From an uncultured Oscillospiraceae bacterium (lineage in GTDB: Bacteria; Bacillota; Clostridia; Oscillospirales; Acutalibacteraceae), in the NCBI GenBank assembly GCA_900545625.1, contig UQZS01000031.1:1-19265 (forward strand): a DNA stretch of 19,265 nt, read 5' to 3'. Both the position numbers and the translations under genes were made by a program. The notes below the pieces were generated by a model. It had not been told where the DNA came from, searched no databases, and saw nothing but the letters and a program-made list of their open reading frames with translations. Below, piece after piece: positions 8,598-14,568 of the stretch (positions are counted from its first letter, which is position 1; each line of letters begins with the position of its first letter).

Positions 8598-8629
8598 TTT
8601 ATGTTTTTCTTTCTTTAAGGAGGTACGCT

Positions 8630-10321
8630 GTGTATCAGGTGCTTTACCGCAAGTGGCGGCCGAAAACCTTTGCCGACGTGGTCGGACAGCCGGCTGTTAC
8701 CGCGTCGCTTATGGGCGCGGTCAAAAGCGGAAGGCTGTCGCACGCCTATTTGTTCACAGGCTCTCGCGGAACGGGCAAGACCTCCTGTGCGAAGATCCTC
8801 GCCAAAGCGGTCAACTGCGAGCACCCTGTGGACGGCAACCCTTGCAACGAATGTGCGACCTGCCGCGGTATCGACGCGGGCACGATTTTGGATGTCATTG
8901 AGATCGACGCCGCCTCCAACAACGGTGTAGACAATATTCGTGATTTGCGCGAAGAGGCGAATTATACGCCCGCCAACGCAAAATACCGCGTGTATATCAT
9001 TGACGAAGTGCACATGCTCTCCGTCGGCGCGTTCAATGCGCTTTTGAAAACGCTTGAAGAGCCGCCCGAGCACGTTAAATTCATTTTGGCGACGACCGAA
9101 GTCCATAAGCTGCCTGCAACCATCCTTTCGCGTTGCCAGCGGTTTGATTTCAAACGCATTGAGCCGCGCGACATAGCAAGCAGACTTCTGTATGTCGCAG
9201 GGCAGGAGAATATCCCGCTTACAGAAGAGGGCGCGATGCTCATCGCCCGTGTGGCAGACGGCGCCATGCGTGACGCGCTTTCGCTTTTAGACCGCTGTGC
9301 TGCGTATGAGGGCGAGATCACCGAAGCCGTTGTCAGCGACGCGGCAGGGCTTGCCGGGCGCGAGCATCTGTTTCGTTTGACAGAGGCTATTGCAGACCGT
9401 GACAGCGCACGGGTGATCGAGCTCTTGGATGAACTGTACAACAATGCATGCAGCATGGATCGTCTGCTTTTGGATCTGCTTGCGCATTTTCGCAATCTCA
9501 TGCTCGCGCGCAGCGTCCCGAACTACGGCGATCTGATCGTCTGTCAGAAAAGTGAGCTTGCGGCCATCCGCACACAGGCGGAGCGTTTTACGCTTGCGCG
9601 TATTTTAAACGCCATGGACATCTTGCAGGAGGCGGCCGGCAGGCTCAAAGGCGGTGCGAATGCCCGTACAGCGGCAGAAATGACCCTGCTGCGCCTTGCA
9701 GACCCGAGCTTGGATATCGACGTTCACGCCCTTACCGCCCGTATTGCGGAGCTTGAGCGCCGATTGGATACGGGCGCTTTCAAAAGTCCGGCAAAAGCTG
9801 CGGCTGCATCCGCTGCTCCGCAGCCGGCAGATCCCGAACCGCCGCGCGCGCAAAACTCTGCCCCTGAAAAAACGGAAGCCCCCACCGCACAGGTGCCAAA
9901 AGCGCAACAAACAAATCATACGGAAACGCAAGCGGTACCGCCCGCGTCTTTCCCGGAAAGCGCGCCCGCAAAGGCGTCTGCATCGGCGGATGCGCCATTC
10001 CAAAAGTGGAGCGAGGCGCTCGAACGCCTTGCCGCCATTGACCGTCCGCTCGTACCGCATATGCGCGGTTCGTCGGCGGTTGAGCGCGGCGATCTGCTGC
10101 TCATCCAAAGCGACAACCCGCTGCTCGAGCAGTTTTTGCAGACCGGCTCGCACGCGAACTGCATTATGCGCGCCGTATATGATGTGACGGGGAAAAAATA
10201 TCGGATCGGCATTTTCCATGCGCCGCGCACTGCCGCAGCGCCCACCGTACCGAAAAAAGACCCGCTTGAAAACCTCTTAAGCCGTGCGCAGACGCTTGGT
10301 GTGGAGGTTATCGACCAATAA
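8630..10321 (+). CDS. dnaX: DNA polymerase III subunit gamma/tau
   Basis: The protein has 563 residues and is the ATPase of the clamp-loader complex of DNA polymerase III. Visible in order: YRKWRPKTFADVVGQ at the N-terminus, Walker A GSRGTGKT (44-51), four zinc cysteines (63, 72, 75, 78), Walker B DEVH (125-128), sensor-I TTE (155-157) and the SRC arginine finger (167-169). A Pro/Ala/Glu-rich linker runs from about residue 385 to 455. A C-terminal domain of roughly 100 residues follows, shorter than in B. subtilis or E. coli tau. The start is GTG 8630 because AAGGAGG (8617-8623) is six bases upstream; the frame is open to 8465, but that part is SRP RNA. No convincing programmed-frameshift site was seen. 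It leads dnaX-ybaB-recR. Confidence 0.96.
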   Translation: MYQVLYRKWRPKTFADVVGQPAVTASLMGAVKSGRLSHAYLFTGSRGTGKTSCAKILAKAVNCEHPVDGNPCNECATCRGIDAGTILDVIEIDAASNNGVDNIRDLREEANYTPANAKYRVYIIDEVHMLSVGAFNALLKTLEEPPEHVKFILATTEVHKLPATILSRCQRFDFKRIEPRDIASRLLYVAGQENIPLTEEGAMLIARVADGAMRDALSLLDRCAAYEGEITEAVVSDAAGLAGREHLFRLTEAIADRDSARVIELLDELYNNACSMDRLLLDLLAHFRNLMLARSVPNYGDLIVCQKSELAAIRTQAERFTLARILNAMDILQEAAGRLKGGANARTAAEMTLLRLADPSLDIDVHALTARIAELERRLDTGAFKSPAKAAAASAAPQPADPEPPRAQNSAPEKTEAPTAQVPKAQQTNHTETQAVPPASFPESAPAKASASADAPFQKWSEALERLAAIDRPLVPHMRGSSAVERGDLLLIQSDNPLLEQFLQTGSHANCIMRAVYDVTGKKYRIGIFHAPRTAAAPTVPKKDPLENLLSRAQTLGVEVIDQ

Positions 10322-10347
10322 ACAAATCCTAAAAAGGAGAAACATAA

Positions 10348-10695
10348 ATGAAAGCAAGAATTCCGAACCAGGGCCCGACGGGCGGCAACATGATGAAAAA
10401 ATTACAGGAAATGCAGGCGAATATGGAAGCGCTGCAGGGTGAGCTTGCCGTAGCGGAGTATTCCGCAAGTGCGGGCGGCGGCGCGGTGGACGTGACTGTC
10501 AACGGTTCGCACGAGGTCAAGGCTATCCGCATCAAGCCCGAGGTCATGGACCCGGAAGAGCCTGATATGCTTGAAGATCTGCTGCTTGCAGCGATCAATG
10601 AAGCCATGCGCAAGGCGGATGAGACCGCTGAACGTGAGATGGGTAAGATCACGGGCGGACTTTCCGGTATGCCGGGTATGGGCGGGCTGCTTTAA
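10348..10695 (+). CDS. YbaB/EbfC family nucleoid-associated protein
   Basis: The protein has 115 residues. It has the family pattern: an N-terminal amphipathic helix (MMKKLQEMQANMEALQGEL), the AGGGAVDVTVNGSHEVKAIRI beta segment, a DLLLAAINEAMRKADE helix, and a Gly/Met-rich tail. Family knowledge: YbaB/EbfC forms dimers that bind DNA with little specificity and is almost always encoded between dnaX and recR, as here. An AAAAAGGAG ribosome binding site precedes the ATG. The stop codon shares one base with the recR start (TAATG), suggesting translational coupling. No unusual feature was seen. Confidence 0.93.
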   Translation: MKARIPNQGPTGGNMMKKLQEMQANMEALQGELAVAEYSASAGGGAVDVTVNGSHEVKAIRIKPEVMDPEEPDMLEDLLLAAINEAMRKADETAEREMGKITGGLSGMPGMGGLL

Positions 10696-11294
10696 TGTCG
10701 TATTCCATTCCCGTCTTAGATGAACTGATCGACGAATTCCGCAAAATGCCCTCCGTTGGGCAGAAATCGGCGGAGCGCATGGCGTTTTATGTGCTGGGGC
10801 TGACGGATGACGAGGCAAAGCGGCTGCAAAACGCGATCGGCAATGCACACGAAAAGATCCATCGCTGTAAGGTTTGCTGCAACCTGACCGAAACCGAGGT
10901 CTGCTCGATCTGCCAAAGCGCAGAGCGCGACCGCACGACCGTCTGCGTGGTCGAAAGCCCGCGCGACGTGCTCGCATTCGAGCGCACGCACGAATACCAT
11001 GGGCTTTACCATGTGCTGCACGGGGCAATCTCGCCGATGAATTCGGTGGGGCCCGATGACCTGACCGTCAAAGAGCTGCTTGCCCGCTTGCAGGATGACG
11101 CTGTGGAAGAGGTTATCATGGCGACAAATCCCACCGTCGAGGGTGAGGCGACCGCCATGTACATAAGCAGGCTTTTAAAGCCTCTGGGCGTAAAGGTGAC
11201 GCGTCTTGCCTACGGCATCCCCGTCGGTGCGGATCTTGAATATGCCGACGAGGTCACCCTTACCCGCGCGCTTGCGGGCAGAAGCCTGCTGTAA
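10695..11294 (+). CDS. recR: Recombination mediator protein RecR
   Basis: The protein has 199 residues, the standard length. RecR works with RecF and RecO to load RecA on gapped DNA. An N-terminal helix-hairpin-helix (about 8-45, including KMPSVGQKSAERMAFYVL) is followed by a zinc motif with Cys58, Cys61, Cys70 and Cys73. The Toprim domain then carries VVESPRD (Glu87) and ATNPTVEGEATAMYI. The C-terminal segment RLAYGIPVGADLEYADEVTL is the RecR Walker-B-like end. The ATG overlaps the ybaB stop by one base, and the ribosome binding site would lie within the end of ybaB. It is part of the conserved dnaX-ybaB-recR unit. Confidence 0.96.
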   Translation: MSYSIPVLDELIDEFRKMPSVGQKSAERMAFYVLGLTDDEAKRLQNAIGNAHEKIHRCKVCCNLTETEVCSICQSAERDRTTVCVVESPRDVLAFERTHEYHGLYHVLHGAISPMNSVGPDDLTVKELLARLQDDAVEEVIMATNPTVEGEATAMYISRLLKPLGVKVTRLAYGIPVGADLEYADEVTLTRALAGRSLL

Positions 11295-11308
11295 AAAGGA
11301 GCATATAT

Positions 11309-11905
11309 ATGCATACTTCTAAACTCTCGCGTGACGAGGCGTTCGCGCTGTTATTGCAATACAACAAAGCGCCTTTCCATATCCGTCATGCCCTCACGGT
11401 AGAAGCTGTGATGACATGGTTTGCAAATACGCTTGGGTTTTCCGACGAGGCAGAGTATTGGGGCATCGTCGGGCTTCTGCACGATATTGATTTTGAGCAA
11501 TATCCCGACGAACACTGCAAAAAAGCCCCTGAATTATTGCGAGCCGGCGGCGCAGGGGAGGATATGATCTATTCCGTCTGTTCGCACGGCTACGGCATAT
11601 GTTCGGACTGCGAGCCGAAAGACGAAATGGAAAAAGTCCTGTTCGCTGCGGATGAATTGACCGGGCTCATCTGGTCGGCGGCGCTTATGCGTCCGTCCAA
11701 AAGCGTGCAGGATATGGAGCTGAAAAGCTTAAAAAAGAAATACAAGGATAAAAAATTCGCCGCAGGCTGCTCGCGTGAGATCATTGCAACGGGCGCAGAC
11801 CGGCTCGGCTGGACGCTCGACGAGCTTTTGGAAAAAACGCTCGAGGCCATGCGCGCGAGTGAAGTGCAGATCGAAGAACGCTTTGCCGCGTACGAGAAGG
11901 CGTAA
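11309..11905 (+). CDS. HD-domain phosphohydrolase-like protein
   Basis: The protein has 198 residues. It shows an HD-superfamily metal site: His27 in RHALTVEAV, the His58-Asp59 pair in GLLHDIDFEQYPDEHC, His93 in SHGYG, and Asp115 in AADELTGL. Family knowledge: small HD proteins of this kind hydrolyse phosphate esters of nucleotides or related compounds, but the substrate of this subgroup is not known to me. The C-terminal third is helical and charged (LKSLKKKYKDKKF). There is no signal peptide or membrane span. A strong AAAAAGGAG precedes the ATG, 14 bases after recR. The spacing suggests cotranscription with recR and smpB, but the function is probably not tied to recombination. Confidence 0.85.
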   Translation: MHTSKLSRDEAFALLLQYNKAPFHIRHALTVEAVMTWFANTLGFSDEAEYWGIVGLLHDIDFEQYPDEHCKKAPELLRAGGAGEDMIYSVCSHGYGICSDCEPKDEMEKVLFAADELTGLIWSAALMRPSKSVQDMELKSLKKKYKDKKFAAGCSREIIATGADRLGWTLDELLEKTLEAMRASEVQIEERFAAYEKA

Positions 11906-11947
11906 CGCGAAAGGACAAAATACAACGCAGGGCAGGTGACCGAACGA

Positions 11948-12421
11948 ATGGCAAATGCACAAAACAATGCGCTCAAAACGGTAGCGCAGAATAAAAAAGC
12001 CCTGCACGACTATTTTGTGCTGGAGTCGTACGAAGCGGGGATTGAGCTTTGCGGCACGGAGGTCAAAAGCGTGCGTGCGGGGCGCATCAACCTGAAGGAT
12101 GCGTGGTGCAGCATCGTCGAGGGCGAGATGTTCGTCAACGGCATGCACATCAGCCCCTACGACCACGGCAATATTTTCAACCGCGACCCGCTGCGCGTGC
12201 GAAAGCTCCTCATGCACAAGCGCGAGATCATGCGCCTTTACGGCACGACCAAGCAGCAGGGGCTGACGCTCATCCCGCTGTCCGTGTATTTTAAGAAGGG
12301 GCGCGCCAAGGTGCAGGTCGGGCTTTGCAAGGGCAAAAAGCTCTATGACAAGCGCGACGTTGCCGCAAAAAAGGAAGCCGACCGCCGCATCGAGCGCGAA
12401 ATGAAGGAACGTTCGCGGTAA
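11948..12421 (+). CDS. smpB: SsrA-binding protein SmpB
   Basis: The protein has 157 residues, the normal size. SmpB binds tmRNA and brings it to stalled ribosomes for trans-translation. Recognisable elements are [45 protein letters not shown], the [16 protein letters not shown] helix, and [32 protein letters not shown], followed by the basic C-terminal tail that reaches the decoding centre. ATG 11948 is chosen: AGGTGA (11934-11939) lies eight bases upstream. An in-frame GTG at 11936 overlaps that motif and has no site of its own. Its RNA partner ssrA lies 4.4 kb downstream on the same strand, separated by an accessory island. Confidence 0.96.
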   Translation: MANAQNNALKTVAQNKKALHDYFVLESYEAGIELCGTEVKSVRAGRINLKDAWCSIVEGEMFVNGMHISPYDHGNIFNRDPLRVRKLLMHKREIMRLYGTTKQQGLTLIPLSVYFKKGRAKVQVGLCKGKKLYDKRDVAAKKEADRRIEREMKERSR

Positions 12422-12444
12422 AATACCGGATTGGAGCAAACCCT

Positions 12445-12735
12445 ATGACAGGGCAGAAAATATTAGATCGTTTGCGCGCGCTTGGGATTCCGGAACTTTT
12501 GGAAGTCAAATCTCTGGACCGCCTGAACGGCGATTATATCAATCTGTTGTGTGAATTACCGAACGGGCAGATCGGTAAAATTTTACAGGATGACCGTGTG
12601 TATTTTGCCGCGCAGATCGAAACATTGTCCGATGACCGCTGCTACGGCATCGCTTCGGACGGCGAGCAGCTCGCCGTATATGAATACGGCTGTGCGGGCA
12701 AAGACGCAAAGCTCGTCGCATGGGTGCGCGTTTAG
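12445..12735 (+). CDS. Hypothetical 96-residue protein downstream of smpB
   Basis: I do not recognise this protein. It has 96 residues and no membrane span or signal peptide. The N-terminal part (MTGQKILDRLRALGIPELLEV) looks like an amphipathic helix. The rest alternates short beta-like segments (GDYINLLCELPNGQIGKIL, VYFAAQIETL, QLAVYEYGC), suggesting a small alpha/beta or beta-barrel fold. A TTGGAG motif (12432-12437) lies eight bases before the ATG, the stop of smpB is 23 bases upstream, and an intrinsic terminator follows at 12833. These points, and codon use like the neighbouring core genes, support a real gene at the end of the smpB transcript. Confidence 0.7.
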   Translation: MTGQKILDRLRALGIPELLEVKSLDRLNGDYINLLCELPNGQIGKILQDDRVYFAAQIETLSDDRCYGIASDGEQLAVYEYGCAGKDAKLVAWVRV

Positions 12736-12772
12736 TTTTGCAACGGAAAAATCTGTTTTATTTTGCGTCTTT

Positions 12773-12794
12773 TCCCGTTTGCAAAACACGATTT
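12773..12794. repeat. Left copy of a 22-bp imperfect direct repeat flanking the island
   Basis: Positions 12773-12794 match 16715-16736 at 19 of 22 bases, including an unbroken 12-base TTGCAAAACACG (12779-12790 and 16721-16732). The copies bracket the XRE to 710-residue-protein block. Similar short AT-rich matches can occur by chance. Confidence 0.35.
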
Positions 12795-12832
12795 GCAAAA
12801 AGCGCGCATAGCCGCACGCAGTATATACGCAG

Positions 12833-12878
12833 GACACCCCCTTGCACTGCCTCTAAGAGGTGCGATGGGGTGTCTTTT
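12833..12878 (+). terminator. Intrinsic terminator ending the recR-smpB transcript
   Basis: GACACCCC (12833-12840) pairs with GGGGTGTC (12867-12874), followed by TTTT (12875-12878). The interior can also pair (TTGCAC with GTGCGA, CCTC with GAGG), giving a long interrupted stem. It lies about 98 bases after the 96-residue gene and 8 bases from the end of the converging XRE regulator gene, which may also use the hairpin. Confidence 0.75.
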
Positions 12879-12885
12879 CATGTTT

Positions 12886-13233
12886 TTAACGTTCGCCCTG
12901 CATATGAATACTGCCGTTTTCCATGTTTTCAAGCATCTTTTTCAATATTTCATAACAAAAGTTTCTTTCGCTTGCGGTTCGTGTTTCCAGCAAAGCGGTG
13001 AAATCTTTTTCACTGCGGAAGATGCCATTATGGATATGCAGCAGCTCATCTACGGTAACGGAAAGCGCAGAAGCTATACTGCAAACGGTTTCAAGGCTGG
13101 GCTTTCGCATACCGTTTTCAATTTGGCTTACAAAAACAGGAGAAATATTACACTTTTCAGCAAGCGCCTCTTGTGTTACTGCACACTTTTTGCGAATGTA
13201 ACGGATATTTTTCCCTAATTGTATATAATCCAA
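12886..13233 (-). CDS. XRE-family transcriptional regulator
   Basis: The protein has 115 residues. The N-terminal 65 form a Cro/C1-type helix-turn-helix domain: LGKNIRYIRKKCAVTQEALAEKCNISPVFVSQIENG with the turn around residues 28-33 and recognition helix 31-40, then PSLETVCSIASALSVTVDELL. The C-terminal 45 residues are charged and probably helical, perhaps for dimerisation; no enzymatic or sensor domain is visible. The start is TTG 13233-13231 with AAAAAGGAG nine bases upstream; it gives the canonical distance to the HTH. It is transcribed divergently from the immunity-like/patatin operon. Two 13-bp palindromes lie in the shared gap, so it most likely represses itself and that operon. That regulatory link is inferred. 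Confidence 0.9.
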   Translation of the reverse strand: MDYIQLGKNIRYIRKKCAVTQEALAEKCNISPVFVSQIENGMRKPSLETVCSIASALSVTVDELLHIHNGIFRSEKDFTALLETRTASERNFCYEILKKMLENMENGSIHMQGER

Positions 13234-13276
13234 AGCAAATTGCTCCTTTTTATAGTATTTGTATATAAATTACAGC

Positions 13277-13289
13277 GAAATTTAATTTC
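13277..13289. promoter_or_regulatory. Putative operator 1, palindrome GAAATT-T-AATTTC
   Basis: This is a perfect 13-bp inverted repeat with one central base, in the gap between the XRE gene and the divergent operon, about 44 bases upstream of the XRE start. It shares the ATT-N-AAT core with the palindrome at 13325-13337. The base composition here is AT-rich, so some palindromes are expected by chance. Confidence 0.45.
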
Positions 13290-13317
13290 TTTTAATAAAC
13301 CAAAAGCTAATTTAATA

Positions 13318-13346
13318 TTGCTTTTAGATTAAATCTATGATAAGAT
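13318..13346 (+). promoter_or_regulatory. Promoter of the immunity-like/patatin operon
   Basis: -35 TTGCTT (13318-13323) and -10 TAAGAT (13341-13346) have a 17-base spacer. The predicted start is near 13353, giving a leader of about 60 bases before the ATG at 13412. The palindrome at 13325-13337 fills the spacer, a classic position for repression. Confidence 0.6.
13325..13337. promoter_or_regulatory. Putative operator 2, palindrome TAGATT-A-AATCTA
   Basis: This perfect 13-bp inverted repeat has the same layout as the site at 13277-13289, 48 bp away centre to centre (about 4.6 helical turns). It lies between the -35 and -10 boxes of the plus-strand promoter. The divergent XRE protein is the obvious candidate ligand. 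Confidence 0.5.
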
Positions 13347-13411
13347 ATTTACAGGGAATACGTCGAATAAGCTAAGTTTTATGAATTTTTTAAGATAGGG
13401 AGGTGAAATTC

Positions 13412-13675
13412 ATGGACGATTTCGGCGGATTTATATTGATTCTGGGATGTATTATCGGCGGAGCGATTGGACTCGCTTTGTATTTCCTTCCGTCAATCAT
13501 TGGATTCAAAAAGGATCAACCCAATAAGGTTGCAATTTTCTTATTGAACTTATTTCTCGGATGGTCGCTTGTCGGTTGGGTTGTCTCTTTGGTTTGGGCT
13601 ACAAAAAAAGAAACGCAGCCCGTACAGGTCATCAACAACTACAATCCTCCGCAAAACCACAACACACAACAGTGA
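13412..13675 (+). CDS. Superinfection immunity-like small membrane protein
   Basis: The protein has 87 residues. Two hydrophobic spans (about 6-29 and 40-63) flank a short polar loop FKKDQPNK. The block YFLPSIIGFKK then NLFLGWSLVGWVVSLVWA matches the pattern of the superinfection-immunity (T4 Imm-like) domain found in phages and many bacteria. The C-terminal 20 residues are Asn/Gln/Pro-rich and soluble. T4 Imm blocks DNA injection by superinfecting phage; most bacterial members are uncharacterised, so a defence role is inference. The start is ATG 13412 with GGGAGGTG (13398-13405) six bases upstream; an in-frame GTG at 13403 overlaps that site and is unlikely. It is first in the operon with the patatin gene 27 bases downstream. 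Confidence 0.78.
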   Translation: MDDFGGFILILGCIIGGAIGLALYFLPSIIGFKKDQPNKVAIFLLNLFLGWSLVGWVVSLVWATKKETQPVQVINNYNPPQNHNTQQ

Positions 13676-13702
13676 TCTGTTCGACGTATTCCCAAGAGTT
13701 TT

Positions 13703-14566
13703 ATGCAGGTGATCTCTTTGCAAAAAATTGGGCTTGTGCTGTCCGGCGGACTTGCAAAAGGCGCTTATCAGCTTGGTGTACTCAAAGCGATAAACGAATT
13801 GGTTGACTTTGACAGTATTGTTGCGATCAGCGCTTCTTCCGTGGGGGCGTTAAACGCATATGCATTTATTAACCACAAGCTTGAAACGGCGGAACATTTA
13901 TGGCGAAGTCTGAATTGTAAGGGAATGAAGGATTTTATACGAAACATTTTACAGAGCGATTTTCTGGAGGCGCAAATCAAACGGTTTTCCGCCGGTCAAG
14001 GGGCTTGGAACAAAGATTTTTACACGACTCTTTTAAACACGACGAATAAAAATATCGATTATATCAATTTAAATACGGTCGAACCGGGTCTTATCCAAAA
14101 GTTTGTTCGCGCCAGCGTTGCGCTTCCGCCGTTTAATAAGCCAATGCATATTTTGGAGTCCGAATATCTGGATGGTGCATTGGTGGACAATATTCCGATT
14201 TCTCCGCTTACGCAGGCGGATCTGGACTGCATTATATGCGTGTATTTTGATGATTATAACTATAATTTTGAATGCGACGCTGTAAACAAAAAGACGATCA
14301 AGATCAACCAGCAAAGCAACATGTTCATGAAGAACGTATTTTTGTTTCGGAACGAATACATAGAAGCAATGATAGATGATGGATATCGCTATGGGCTTGG
14401 TGTGCTGAATTCGTTTTTCAAAGGCGGAAATCTGCTGCCCGGCTATGAAACTATCATTGCCGATTTCAACAGAAAAAATATGGACTTAAAATGGTATGTG
14501 ACCTGCGAGGTCTTAACGAAACGATTGAACAAAGCGACGCAAAAGTATCTTAAGAGGAAACAATAG
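13703..14566 (+). CDS. Patatin-like phospholipase
   Basis: The protein has 287 residues. Patatin-family lipid acyl hydrolases use a Ser-Asp dyad. Visible here are the oxyanion-loop motif LSGGLAKGAYQLGVL (13-27), the nucleophile elbow ASSVGALNA (44-52) with Ser46, and the DGA motif with Asp157 in EYLDGALVDNIP. In most relatives the elbow is GxSxG; here the first Gly is Ala. No signal peptide or membrane span is visible, so it is cytoplasmic. The start is uncertain: ATG 13703 has a weak AAGAG upstream, while in-frame TTG 13718 has AGGTGA (13707-13712) five bases upstream and would begin MQKIGLVLSGG. Patatins act in lipid turnover and as membrane-degrading effectors in some phage-defence systems such as CBASS CapV. 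No cyclase partner is seen. The next gene begins 2 bases after the stop. Confidence 0.85.
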   Translation: MQVISLQKIGLVLSGGLAKGAYQLGVLKAINELVDFDSIVAISASSVGALNAYAFINHKLETAEHLWRSLNCKGMKDFIRNILQSDFLEAQIKRFSAGQGAWNKDFYTTLLNTTNKNIDYINLNTVEPGLIQKFVRASVALPPFNKPMHILESEYLDGALVDNIPISPLTQADLDCIICVYFDDYNYNFECDAVNKKTIKINQQSNMFMKNVFLFRNEYIEAMIDDGYRYGLGVLNSFFKGGNLLPGYETIIADFNRKNMDLKWYVTCEVLTKRLNKATQKYLKRKQ

Positions 14567-14568
14567 GT

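Noticed and set aside
8465..8629. N-terminal extension of dnaX
   Set aside because: The open frame passes through the SRP RNA. The GTG at 8630 has a strong AAGGAGG and begins with the conserved YRKWRP motif.
10190..10270. Possible programmed frameshift site in dnaX (A-runs near the 3' end)
   Set aside because: The A-runs lack the A-AAA-AAG slippery pattern with a downstream stem, and they lie too near the C-terminus to make a meaningful gamma form.
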